Positions 52,079-60,368 of a stretch of 64,000 bases of DNA are shown piece after piece. The DNA is from Microcoleus vaginatus HSN003 (lineage in GTDB: Bacteria; Cyanobacteriota; Cyanobacteriia; Cyanobacteriales; Microcoleaceae), in assembly GCF_022701255.1 (NCBI RefSeq), contig NZ_CP031705.1, positions 5,084,001 through 5,148,000 of the forward strand, in the 5' to 3' direction. The notes beneath the pieces were generated by a model, which saw only the letters and a program-made list of their open reading frames with translations, had not been told where the DNA came from and made no database searches. The position numbers were made by a program, and so were the translations under genes. The stretch's first letter is position 1; the number at the start of each line of letters is the position of its first letter.

Positions 52079-54394
52079 GTGCAAGAAGACTTCCGACTGA
52101 TCGTTGACTTAGTTGTAGTTCTCGCTGCTGCCGCAGCAGGAGGACTCTTTGCATCGCTGTTGCGACAGCCGGTAATTCTCGGCTACCTGCTGGGAGGGAT
52201 CGTAATTGGGCCGGCAGGTTTGGGGCTGATTAAAAAATTAATTCAGGTAGACACCCTGGCTGAATTCGGGGTTGCCTTTCTGTTATTTGCCTTGGGAGTG
52301 GAATTTTCTTTCGCCGAACTCCAGAAAGTTAAAACCATTAGTTTGGGCGGGGGGGGCTTGCAAATTGTACTGACGATCGCCATTACTACTGCAATTTCCT
52401 TGGCTGTAGGCTGGGTAGAATCCCCCGCTCAAGGCGTGTTTTTAGGAGCGATTCTGTCGCTTTCTTCGACAGCAGTTGTACTGAAATGCTTGATGGAGCG
52501 CAATGAAGGCGGTACTTCCCACGGTCAAGTCATGCTGGGAATATTAGTAGTTCAAGATTTGGCCTTGGGGCTAATGCTAGCAGTTTTGCCGGCACTCAAT
52601 CAGCCAGCAGAAGAGATCGGCATGACGGTAGCGTGGGCCCTGCTGCGGATCGGGTTATTTGCTGTCGGTGCTGTAGTCGCGGGCATTTGGCTCGTACCCC
52701 AGTTGCTGCGCTACCTGGCGAAAACAGAAAGCCGCGAACTGTTTTTGCTGGGAGTTGTGGTTTTGGCTTTAGGGATTGCGCTACTGACAGAATATTTGGG
52801 TTTTTCGATCGAGATGGGCGCATTTGTGGCGGGTTTAATGATTTCGGAGGTGGAATATGCCGACCAAACTCTAACTTACGTCGAGCCTTTGCGAGATATT
52901 TTTGCATCCTTATTTTTTGTCACCATCGGAATGTTAATCGACCCGGTGTTTCTGTGGAACCATCTAGAAGTAATTCTGGGACTGGTATTTATAGTATTTG
53001 TCGGCAAATTCTTGATCATCGCGCCGATCGTCCGACTATTTGGCTATCCGTTAAAAACAGCATTAATCACAGGTTTGGGCTTAGCTCAAATAGGAGAATT
53101 CTCCTTTGTACTCGCTAGTTCCGGCCAAGTTATGGGGCTGGTTTCGCGGGACGTTTACCTGTTAATTTTAGGAACGACGGCAGTCACCCTCGTGCTGACT
53201 CCGTTTGTGTTGAGAAGCGTGCCACAGTTATTGAAATGGGCGGAAAATTTCGGGCCTTTGCAGCGCTATTTTGACGAAACATCTCAACCTGTAGCAATAG
53301 CTGAAAATTTGCCGGAACAAAATTATGTTGTGGTTTGTGGCTACGGGCGAGTCGGCAGAATTTTAGTCAAAATGCTGCAAAGCCGCAACTGTTCAGTTGT
53401 GGTGATCGACGAGTCAGAAAGTAGAATTCAAGAGTGCAGAATGCAGGGAATTCCTTACATTTACGGGAATGCTGCTAGCTTGCACGTATTGGAAGCCGCC
53501 CGGGTGGAACGGGCAAAAGCAATGGCGATCGCCCTTCCCGATCCCATGAGCACTCGCTTGTGTCTGAAGCGGGCTTTAGAATTAGTCCCGGATTTGGATA
53601 TTGTGGTGCGCGCCAACCAAGATAAAGACATCGAACTGCTTTACCAACTGGGGGCGTGGGAAGTCGTGCAGCCGGAGTTTGAGGCGAGTTTAGAACTGTC
53701 TGCCCACTTGTTAGCTAGTATTGGCATCTCGGCAATGGCGATCGGGCGGGAAGTGCAGCAAATTCGCAGCAGCCGCTATCTGGAATTGCGGCCACCGCGC
53801 GAACCTTTGGCGATTTCGCGGGATTTGAAAGTGGCGGTTCGAGATATGAACAGCGAGTGGTACAGCTTGCCGTCGGGTTCTCCCATCGCCAGCATGACTC
53901 TGGAAGAAACTAACCTGCGCCAGTTGACAGGCGTTAGCGTGATGGCGATCGTCCGCGAGAATGGCGAGGAAATTGATTATCCCAACGGGAAGACAGCTTT
54001 GCAGTCGGGCGATCGACTTTTTGTAGTGGGAGAACCGGAAGAACTCATCAGTTTTGAGTTGCTGGCGAAGGGGGAAGTTGCAGTGCCGCAGGGCGACAGT
54101 TCTTGCCAGTGGCTGAGGTTGCCAGCAAACAGCCCTTGGGCGGGCAAAAAACTGTCAGAGGTAGATGTGCTGGCCCAGTACGGGGTGCAGGTTCGGGCGA
54201 TCCGCCGGGAAGGGAAATTTACTCGCTGGCCCGACGGAACTACGAATTTGCAAGAAGGCGATCGTTTGCTGCTGTGTGGCGGCTTCTACGAGCTCGGCTT
54301 GATGCAGCGGACGGCCTCACCACCGGTGCCGCAACCTGCTTTAAAGCTGCCTTTGGTCAAGGCCCAAGTCATCGAAAAGCTGTTTAGCGATTAG
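52079..54394 (+). CDS. CPA2-family cation:proton antiporter with RCK domains (KefB-like)
   Basis: 771 residues from a GTG start (VQEDFRLIVDLVVVLAAAA). The Na+/H+ exchanger domain has 12-13 membrane spans (LRQPVILGYLLGGIVIGPAG, FALGVEFSFAELQKV, FVAGLMISEVEYADQ). It is followed by a TrkA-N (RCK) domain with the nucleotide-binding GYGRVGRILVKML at about residue 415 and two TrkA-C domains (about 580-740; GDRLFVVGEPEEL, GDRLLLCGGFYEL). It exchanges K+ or Na+ for protons at the inner or thylakoid membrane, gated by NAD(H) or a nucleotide. An upstream extension from 51956 reads through AT-rich spacer and is rejected. Confidence 0.93.
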   Translation: MQEDFRLIVDLVVVLAAAAAGGLFASLLRQPVILGYLLGGIVIGPAGLGLIKKLIQVDTLAEFGVAFLLFALGVEFSFAELQKVKTISLGGGGLQIVLTIAITTAISLAVGWVESPAQGVFLGAILSLSSTAVVLKCLMERNEGGTSHGQVMLGILVVQDLALGLMLAVLPALNQPAEEIGMTVAWALLRIGLFAVGAVVAGIWLVPQLLRYLAKTESRELFLLGVVVLALGIALLTEYLGFSIEMGAFVAGLMISEVEYADQTLTYVEPLRDIFASLFFVTIGMLIDPVFLWNHLEVILGLVFIVFVGKFLIIAPIVRLFGYPLKTALITGLGLAQIGEFSFVLASSGQVMGLVSRDVYLLILGTTAVTLVLTPFVLRSVPQLLKWAENFGPLQRYFDETSQPVAIAENLPEQNYVVVCGYGRVGRILVKMLQSRNCSVVVIDESESRIQECRMQGIPYIYGNAASLHVLEAARVERAKAMAIALPDPMSTRLCLKRALELVPDLDIVVRANQDKDIELLYQLGAWEVVQPEFEASLELSAHLLASIGISAMAIGREVQQIRSSRYLELRPPREPLAISRDLKVAVRDMNSEWYSLPSGSPIASMTLEETNLRQLTGVSVMAIVRENGEEIDYPNGKTALQSGDRLFVVGEPEELISFELLAKGEVAVPQGDSSCQWLRLPANSPWAGKKLSEVDVLAQYGVQVRAIRREGKFTRWPDGTTNLQEGDRLLLCGGFYELGLMQRTASPPVPQPALKLPLVKAQVIEKLFSD

Positions 54395-54496
54395 GGAAGG
54401 AAGAGGGAAGAAGGAAGAGGGAAGAAGGAAGAAGGAAGAGGGAAGAAGGAAGAGGGAAGAGGGAAGAAGGAAGAGGGAAGAGGGAAGAGGGAAGAT
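54395..54496. repeat. GGAAGAGGGAAGAAG polypurine run
   Basis: About 14 heptamers of GGAAGAG/GGAAGAA type right behind the antiporter stop. It resembles the runs at 15871 and 42232; all three follow plus-strand stops. Confidence 0.9.
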
Positions 54497-54534
54497 TTGT
54501 TCCACTGTCTCCCTCTCCCACTCTCCCCGTCTCC

Positions 54535-54747
54535 TCAGCCGTTGGGTTTGAGATAAGCAATTGCTGGCCGCGAGATCAGAATTTGTGTTTCTGAGGCATC
54601 GACGAGGCAAATGCAGCTATTATCCTGCCAAAAAATTCTACCCGCTAGTGAGTCGCCGGTCAGGAGTTTGATCTCCACCTGTTGTTTGTCTTTGATGTAG
54701 CTTTGTATTAAGCGAACGCTGGGCAATCCGGTTTCAAATTCAGACAT
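54535..54747 (-). CDS. hfq: Hfq, cyanobacterial type
   Basis: 70 residues. The Sm fold: LPSVRLIQSYIKDKQQVEIK (Sm1), TGDSLAGRIFWQDNSCICLV, then TQILISRPAIAYLKP (Sm2). Cyanobacterial Hfq lacks the RNA-binding residues of E. coli Hfq and, in Synechocystis, interacts with the type IV pilus motor PilB1 and affects motility and competence. The length fits. The gene is alone; upstream lies dapF in the opposite direction and a TnpB relic. Confidence 0.92.
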   Translation of the reverse strand: MSEFETGLPSVRLIQSYIKDKQQVEIKLLTGDSLAGRIFWQDNSCICLVDASETQILISRPAIAYLKPNG

Positions 54748-54776
54748 AGTTCAGAAAAATATAGTCAAATATTACC

Positions 54777-54935
54777 TTAAACCATATTCTTCTGTTTATA
54801 CCGTTTAACCGATACTGGCGCAATTACAAGCGCCTCTACTGGATGAGAGAGAAACCCCTTGGCCGCTACTTTTCGACGGATATTCAGTGAGCCATTGACA
54901 TCAGCATTAATTAGATATCCCTGGCGAGTTATAAA
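54777..54935 (-). pseudogene. TnpB (IS200/IS605) C-terminal fragment
   Basis: The minus-strand frame reads [20 protein letters not shown], then [20 protein letters not shown] and a stop at 54777-54779. The phrase [11 protein letters not shown] is the conserved RuvC-III-region end of TnpB. Only about 50 codons remain, with no zinc finger before them. It fills most of the 312-base gap between hfq and dapF; no hairpin ends were seen around it. Confidence 0.8.
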
Positions 54936-55059
54936 AATTATATTTGTTTATATTTTACTAGAAAGGACTATAAATTGCATAAAGTTTTATAATAGTGGGA
55001 AATGGGTAATTTGGTCATCAAATTATCTAATCAGTTTTAACCAAAAGAGGTTTGTTTTT

Positions 55060-55902
55060 ATGCCGATCGAGTTTGCGAAGTATCACGGACTGGGAAATGA
55101 TTTTATTCTGATTGACAACCGCCACTCGTCAGAACCGGTGATCACGCCAGAACAAGCTGTGGATTTGTGCGATCGACATTTCGGGATTGGCGCAGACGGT
55201 GTGATATTTGCTCTTCCGGGTCAAAACGACACTGATTATACGATGCGGATTTTTAACTCCGATGGTTCGGAACCGGAAATGTGCGGCAACGGGATTCGCT
55301 GTTTGGCTAAGTTTATCGCCGATTTGGAAGGGTCACAGGCGAAAACTCAGTACCGCCTCCACACTCTGGCTGGTGTGATTAGCCCGGAATTGCGATCGGA
55401 CGGTCAGGTGAAGGTGGATATGGGGGTTCCCCGGCTGCTGGCTGCGGAAATTCCGACAACTTTGGCTGCAGCGGATGCCAAAGCTATAGATGTGCCGATC
55501 GAAGTTGCTGATAAATCTTGGTCTGTTACCTGTGTCAGCATGGGTAATCCTCACTGCATTACGTTTGTAGAGGATGTTGCGGCTATTGCTTTAGAAACTG
55601 TCGGGCCTCAATTCGAGCACAACAAAGCATTCCCGCAGCGTACCAATACGGAATTTATTGAAGTGGTACGTTCGGACTATGTAAAAATGCGGGTGTGGGA
55701 AAGAGGCGCGGGTGTTACTCTAGCTTGTGGGACTGGTGCTTGTGCTGCTGTGGTAGCTGGGGTGTTGGTAGGGAAGTGCGATCGGGCAACTGCGGTTGAG
55801 CTCCCCGGTGGCGTTTTGGAAATCGAATGGGCAGAAGTTTCTGGACGGATTTACATGACTGGGCCGGCACAGCGAGTATTTACTGGTTGTATTAGTGATT
55901 AG
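55060..55902 (+). CDS. dapF: Diaminopimelate epimerase
   Basis: 280 residues from the ATG at 55060 ([20 protein letters not shown]). The two active-site cysteines are in [14 protein letters not shown] and [27 protein letters not shown] and GNPHCITFV complete the family signature. It converts LL- to meso-diaminopimelate for lysine and peptidoglycan synthesis in the cytosol. The open frame begins 67 codons upstream inside the TnpB-relic region and is not used. An LL-diaminopimelate aminotransferase-like gene lies 3 kb downstream. Confidence 0.96.
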   Translation: MPIEFAKYHGLGNDFILIDNRHSSEPVITPEQAVDLCDRHFGIGADGVIFALPGQNDTDYTMRIFNSDGSEPEMCGNGIRCLAKFIADLEGSQAKTQYRLHTLAGVISPELRSDGQVKVDMGVPRLLAAEIPTTLAAADAKAIDVPIEVADKSWSVTCVSMGNPHCITFVEDVAAIALETVGPQFEHNKAFPQRTNTEFIEVVRSDYVKMRVWERGAGVTLACGTGACAAVVAGVLVGKCDRATAVELPGGVLEIEWAEVSGRIYMTGPAQRVFTGCISD

Positions 55903-56117
55903 TGATTAGTCATCAGTCATCAGTCATCAGTCAGAAGGTTTTTTTGGTGGAATTCACAAACAATAAAAATTATTGACTTCCAAATTTTTATTGAATTCTG
56001 ACCAAGGCCTTCGGCCTTCACAAATTATTGACTGCCGACTGAAGACTGAAGACTAATAACTAAGCCTGAAATCTAAAATCTAAAATCTAAAATCTAAAAT
56101 TAAGTAGGTGGGCTTGC
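55903..56117. repeat. Heptamer-rich spacer
   Basis: GTCATCA/GATTAGT heptamers at 55889-55935 and AAAATCT heptamers at 56065-56100 flank an AT-rich region. No gene. Confidence 0.75.
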
Positions 56118-57263
56118 ATGGCTGGAGGTATTTATCTCATTCAGGACGACGACAGGCTGGTAGAAATGATGGAACAGCCCTACGACTCGGAAGACCAGTT
56201 ACAAGACTTGCTAGTAACTTATCCTAATTTGATCGCGGGAGACCAAATCGATCGCGCGACGGCGCGCAGGTGGCTGTTAATTTCGCGGGAAGCAGCAGTG
56301 GCCAGCGATGAGGAAACAGCGGTACAGTGGTCGCTGGATCATTTGTTTATCGACCAAAATGCTGTTCCTACTTTGGTGGATGTGCGGCGAACTCCGAATG
56401 CCGAACTGCGGCAAAAAGTTTTGGGTCAGTCGATCGACTATGCTGCTAATGCGTTGTTTTACTGGCCCATCGATTCAATTATTGCTCTGTTTGAAGCTAA
56501 TTGTCGCGATCGGGGTCGCGATCCTGAACAGATTTTTGAAGAGTTTCTCGGTGCGGATGCTAATGAAGACCGATTTTGGCAGAAGGTTAAAACTAATTTG
56601 CAAGCGGGTAAAGTTCGCTTAGTGTTTGTAGCTGACGAGATTTCCGCTGAAATGCGCCGAGTTGTCGAATTTCTCAACGAACAAATGGACCCGGTTGAAG
56701 TTTTGGCCTTGGAAATTAAGCAGTATGTAAGTGAAGACGGTTTAAAAACGCTGGTTCCCAGAGTGATCGGTCAGACAGCCGAAGCACAGCAGAAAAAATC
56801 CAGCGCAACGCGCGAAAGAAGGCGCTGGGATGAATCTTCATTTTTTGCAGAAATCCAAGCTAGACGAGGCGCGGACGAGGCGCATATGGCAAAAGCAATT
56901 TACCTGTGGGCGAAAAGTCAAGAACCCGAAGTTCAAATCCAGTGGGGAACGGGGGACGCCTACGGCGGTTTCGCCGCTCAATTGCCTCAAAAGGGCAGAA
57001 AACCCTATCAGTTATTCACTGTAGATATTGCTGGCAGAATGGAGATTTCTGCTGATAATTATGGTTCCCAGCCGCCTTTTAATGTGGAACAAAATTGGCT
57101 GGAATTGAGAAGTAAGCTAAGTTCGATCGGTCTGTCGCTACCTACAGAACCGGGCGAGAGAAGGTCGCCGAGTCTGCCTTTGTTTACTTTGCAAGACGAA
57201 TCGGATCTCAAGCAAGTTCTAGAAACTTTTGACTGGGTGATTAAACAAATTAAAACCTTATAG
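56118..57263 (+). CDS. Conserved hypothetical protein with a PD-(D/E)XK nuclease-like region
   Basis: 381 residues. The N-terminal part (EQPYDSEDQLQDLLVTYPNL, then a Trp-rich strand) and PTLVDVRRTPNAELRQKVLG plus QSIDYAANALFYWPIDSIIA resemble a family in which this strand reads VEVKR, the E-x-K of the PD-(D/E)XK fold. Here it is D-V-R, so the acid and base are both substituted conservatively and catalysis is doubtful. The second half (about residues 235-381) has no recognised domain. Probably cytoplasmic; the preceding 215 bases are heptamer repeats. Not linked to dapF function. Confidence 0.6.
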   Translation: MAGGIYLIQDDDRLVEMMEQPYDSEDQLQDLLVTYPNLIAGDQIDRATARRWLLISREAAVASDEETAVQWSLDHLFIDQNAVPTLVDVRRTPNAELRQKVLGQSIDYAANALFYWPIDSIIALFEANCRDRGRDPEQIFEEFLGADANEDRFWQKVKTNLQAGKVRLVFVADEISAEMRRVVEFLNEQMDPVEVLALEIKQYVSEDGLKTLVPRVIGQTAEAQQKKSSATRERRRWDESSFFAEIQARRGADEAHMAKAIYLWAKSQEPEVQIQWGTGDAYGGFAAQLPQKGRKPYQLFTVDIAGRMEISADNYGSQPPFNVEQNWLELRSKLSSIGLSLPTEPGERRSPSLPLFTLQDESDLKQVLETFDWVIKQIKTL

Positions 57264-57377
57264 TCAGTTGTCAGTTGTCAGTTGATAATTGGTTATTATC
57301 ACCAACAAATAACCAATAATACCAATTTAATGTGAAGTTGCACATATCTCGATCCCCCTCTAAATCCCCCTTAAGAA

Positions 57378-58955
57378 GCTATGCCTTACTCACATCTTTC
57401 TTAACAAAATCAGGCTTGACATCCGGGGGGGAATGGGTGGAAACTAATTTCCATGTACCAGCAATGTCATGCAAACGTTGCCAGCCTCGCCACAGGGTCT
57501 TGACACCCGGTTCACCATCACATGAACGTCCTAAAAATCCACCTAATTTTGCAATCCAACGAATGCAATTACTTAAAGTTGGGGGTGATTCACTAGGGAT
57601 AGGAGTCCCATGAATTGTGCAGTAAAGTGCTTGCCATTCATGGGTTTCGAGAATGGTGTCCCCTCCCAGCTCAGGATGATGACGAGATTCGTAAATCATC
57701 CACAATAACCGCCATGCCACAATTGTGTAGGTTGAGATTGCCCGTTCGATGCGCTCGGCAGTTTCTAATTGTAGCTGTTCTAAACCGCATCCACTTTTAA
57801 GAACGTAATGATAGCGTTCGATTAACCAACGGTAACTGTACCAGCGTAAGCACTGGACAAGATCAGAGAAACCATTAATGGGCAAGGTGGTCAATAACAA
57901 CCAGCTTACAGGCTTCTCTGTGGTCGGTGGGTTGTTTTCACTAGCCAGAATCACTTGCACTGTCAGCGGCTGTAAATTTTGGTGGTGAGGGTGGCTTTGA
58001 GGAGGTAGAATTTCGACTGTTGTAGCCTGCAGGTTCAGAGTCGCTTTACGAGCTTCTCGCTGCGGATTAGCTCGCAATTCCAAGTCCAGTTGTCCGGCGA
58101 TCGGTACTTTGGCGATCGCACCTTGTAGTCGCTCTACTTCTTTTGTACCATCAGAGTTCTTGACTTGACGGTTGTGATAGGCGCGAATTAACAACTGAGA
58201 ATTCTCAGGTCTTTCAGTCGCTAAAAAGTCATAGATGTCGGCTTCGCGATCGGCTACCGTTAGTACAGTAATTGATTCTGGCATCACCTTCTGGGTCGCA
58301 TCAAGAGCTGTTAACCAACGTTGGCTTTCTTTGTCTTTGGTTTCGGTTTGATTTCTGGAATGCTTCTTACCAATAGTCGCAGGATCTCGCGCCCATACTT
58401 GTTGGTGCAACACTCCTAATGGTACTCCATTGGCAGAGCTACAAAATACTGAGTGAACTTTCAGACCCCGACTGGTGGCACTATCCAAGTGTCCCATTCC
58501 TTTCTTGCTGGGATGGTGGGTGAAATTCAGTTCTGTGGTGTCCTGAATCGCCAGAACCATTGGGTGTACTTTGATTCGTTCGATGGTACTTCTTTGGTGG
58601 GCTTGGCGAATCGCATCTGACGAGACTCGTGGAGATGACCAAAAGTCATAAGCCCCTTGGGTGGCTGCCCAATCCCCTGATGCTTGTGGCACAGTGGCAT
58701 GGGGCTGTGAGGCTAAGTCTGAGACAATTCGCACCAGTCTTTTCTGGCGACGCCGATCGCCTAAACAAGCAAATTGTAGTTCTGCTACTGCCCATTCTGC
58801 CGTCATAGTTCCTCACTCGCCTCTGATACCGTAATTTCAGGCTTACTTGATTCGGTTCCTGGTTGTCAATCCTACTCCAAGGGAGCGAGCGCCCGGAGGT
58901 CGCTCCGGCTTGAGCCGGAGCGCCTTTGTTAAGAAAGATGTGAGTAAGGCATAGC
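57378..58955 (-). mobile_element. IS4-family insertion sequence, 1578 bp
   Basis: Perfect 31-bp terminal inverted repeats (GCTATGCCTTACTCACATCT onward at 57378; complement ending at 58955). The flanks are TTAAGAA at 57371-57377 and again at 58956-58962, a 7-bp target duplication. One intact transposase inside. It looks recent, since the ends are identical. Confidence 0.94.
57379..58806 (-). CDS. IS4-family transposase (Tn5-like DDE)
   Basis: 475 residues. Catalytic features: first Asp in LAIQDTTELNF, second in TVLTVADREADIYDF, and the Y-(2)-R-(3)-E-(6)-K block in WYSYRWLIERYHYVLKSG. The N-terminal LGDRRRQKRLVRI and QASGDWAATQGAYDFWSSPR are typical of the Tn5/IS50-like group. The TAG stop is inside the left inverted repeat. 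Complete, with no frameshift, so transposition-competent on sequence grounds. Confidence 0.96.
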   Translation of the reverse strand: MTAEWAVAELQFACLGDRRRQKRLVRIVSDLASQPHATVPQASGDWAATQGAYDFWSSPRVSSDAIRQAHQRSTIERIKVHPMVLAIQDTTELNFTHHPSKKGMGHLDSATSRGLKVHSVFCSSANGVPLGVLHQQVWARDPATIGKKHSRNQTETKDKESQRWLTALDATQKVMPESITVLTVADREADIYDFLATERPENSQLLIRAYHNRQVKNSDGTKEVERLQGAIAKVPIAGQLDLELRANPQREARKATLNLQATTVEILPPQSHPHHQNLQPLTVQVILASENNPPTTEKPVSWLLLTTLPINGFSDLVQCLRWYSYRWLIERYHYVLKSGCGLEQLQLETAERIERAISTYTIVAWRLLWMIYESRHHPELGGDTILETHEWQALYCTIHGTPIPSESPPTLSNCIRWIAKLGGFLGRSCDGEPGVKTLWRGWQRLHDIAGTWKLVSTHSPPDVKPDFVKKDVSKA

Positions 58956-59087
58956 TTAAGAAGGGGGACTTTGAGCGGAATCTTGTCCCCCCCTTATTAA
59001 GGGGGGCTAGGGGGGATCTGATTCTATGCAGCCTCATAAAAAATTGGTATAACAACTAACCAATAACTACTGACTAATGACTATTGA

Positions 59088-60269
59088 CTAATATCGAATA
59101 TTAGCTTGTTTCATGCGCCGCAAGGCTTCTCCCAGTCGATCGCAATCTGCAATTAAACTAATTCTCACATATCCTTCGCCGCCTGGGCCAAAAGCATTGC
59201 CAGGAGTCACCACAACACCCGTTTGCTGCAAAACATTCAGGGCAAAATCAGTAGAACTCATGCCGCGAGTGCAGGGAACCCAAAGATACATTGCAGCCAG
59301 AGGTTTAGGAATATTCCACCCTAATTCTGCCAATCCTTCCACCATGAAATCCCGGCGAGTCCTGTAACGATTCTGCACTTCGTGCAAGTAACTATCGGGC
59401 AATTGCAGTGCTGTTTCGGCTGCTGTTTGCAAAGCCGAAAATATACCGTAATCTAGGTTAGTTTTTAATGTCCGCAAACCTTGAATAATTTTGCTATTTC
59501 CTACTACAAAACCGACGCGCCAGCCGGCCATATTGTAGGTTTTTGACATCGTGTGAAATTCGACGCCGATTTCTTTACCGCCGGGAATTTCTAATAAACT
59601 TGTCGGTTGATAGCCGTCAAAGGCTAATTCCGCATAACACAAATCGTGAACCAGCAAGATTTGATGTTTGTGTGCGAAAGCCACAATATCTTTGTAAAAT
59701 TCGCGGGGTGCAGTTGCTCCAGTCGGATTACTGGGATAATTAAAGTAGAGTATTTTGGCTTGTTCGGCTACGCTGTCGGGAATGTCGGCTAAGTCAATTA
59801 CCCAGTCATTTTCGGGTTTGAGGAGGATGTTGTGAACTTTTGCACCGGCGATAATTGGGCCGCGAAATAATACGGGATAAGCAGGACTGGGTACTAATAT
59901 TAAGTCCCCTGGATTGATATAGGCGATCGCAAAATGTGCTAAACCTTCTTTAGAACCCAACAAAGGCAATGCTTCGCTTTCTGGATCGAGTTCAACATTG
60001 TAGCGGCGGCTGTACCATTTAGTAATAGTACGGCGAAAACTGGCAGTTCCTTCAAAGGGTGGATAGCCGTGATTTGCAGAATTTTGGATGGCTGCGACAG
60101 CGGCTTCTACTACTGGTTGAGGAGTGGCACCGTCGGGGTTTCCCATTCCTAAGTCTATTAAATCGAGTCCTTGTTCGCGGGCGCGGGCTTTGAGTTCGTC
60201 GAGACGGGCAAATACGTAGGGCGGTAGTTTTTGCAACCTGTCAGCAGGGGTAATCCAATCCAAGGTCAT
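59088..60269 (-). CDS. PLP-dependent class I/II aminotransferase (aspartate/LL-diaminopimelate type)
   Basis: 393 residues starting MTLDWITPADRLQKLPPYVF. Fold type I motifs: IDLGMGNPDGATP, GYPPFEGTASFRRTITKWY, FNYPSNPTGATA, and the PLP lysine in HTMSKTYNMAGWRVGF. The C-terminal arginine region is GGEGYVRISLIADCDRLG. Annotated relatives are called aspartate aminotransferase, AlaC-like or LL-diaminopimelate aminotransferase; I cannot separate these. A link to dapF 3 kb away is possible but weak. Cytosolic. Confidence 0.9.
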   Translation of the reverse strand: MTLDWITPADRLQKLPPYVFARLDELKARAREQGLDLIDLGMGNPDGATPQPVVEAAVAAIQNSANHGYPPFEGTASFRRTITKWYSRRYNVELDPESEALPLLGSKEGLAHFAIAYINPGDLILVPSPAYPVLFRGPIIAGAKVHNILLKPENDWVIDLADIPDSVAEQAKILYFNYPSNPTGATAPREFYKDIVAFAHKHQILLVHDLCYAELAFDGYQPTSLLEIPGGKEIGVEFHTMSKTYNMAGWRVGFVVGNSKIIQGLRTLKTNLDYGIFSALQTAAETALQLPDSYLHEVQNRYRTRRDFMVEGLAELGWNIPKPLAAMYLWVPCTRGMSSTDFALNVLQQTGVVVTPGNAFGPGGEGYVRISLIADCDRLGEALRRMKQANIRY

Positions 60270-60298
60270 TTATTTTTTGTCAGTTGTCAGTTTTCCTG

Positions 60299-60365
60299 GT
60301 TTGTAGTAAGGACTTTCGTCCTTGCTAGCACAGCCTTTTCAGGACTTTAGTCCTTACTACAAACT
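60299..60365. repeat. TTTGTAGTAAGGACTTT.. inverted dispersed repeat
   Basis: TTTGTAGTAAGGACTTTCGT and its complement AGTCCTTACTACAAA bracket about 35 bases. It lies between two minus-strand genes and could form a long hairpin in the transcript. Confidence 0.75.
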
Positions 60366-60368
60366 GTT

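Larger units (their letters stand above)
57319..59050. mobile_element. MITE-like repeat split by an IS4 insertion
   Basis: ATACCAATTT at 57319 and its complement AAATTGGTAT at 59041-59050 are the ends of an imperfect inverted repeat, about 160 bases when the IS4 element is removed. Both arms continue with similar sequence (TGAAGTTGCA.../...TGCAGCCTCA and GATCCCC/GGGGGATC). Arm similarity over roughly 40 bases is about 75 percent. The interior holds the AAATCCCCCTT/AAGGGGG palindrome common in cyanobacterial genomes. Confidence 0.6.
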
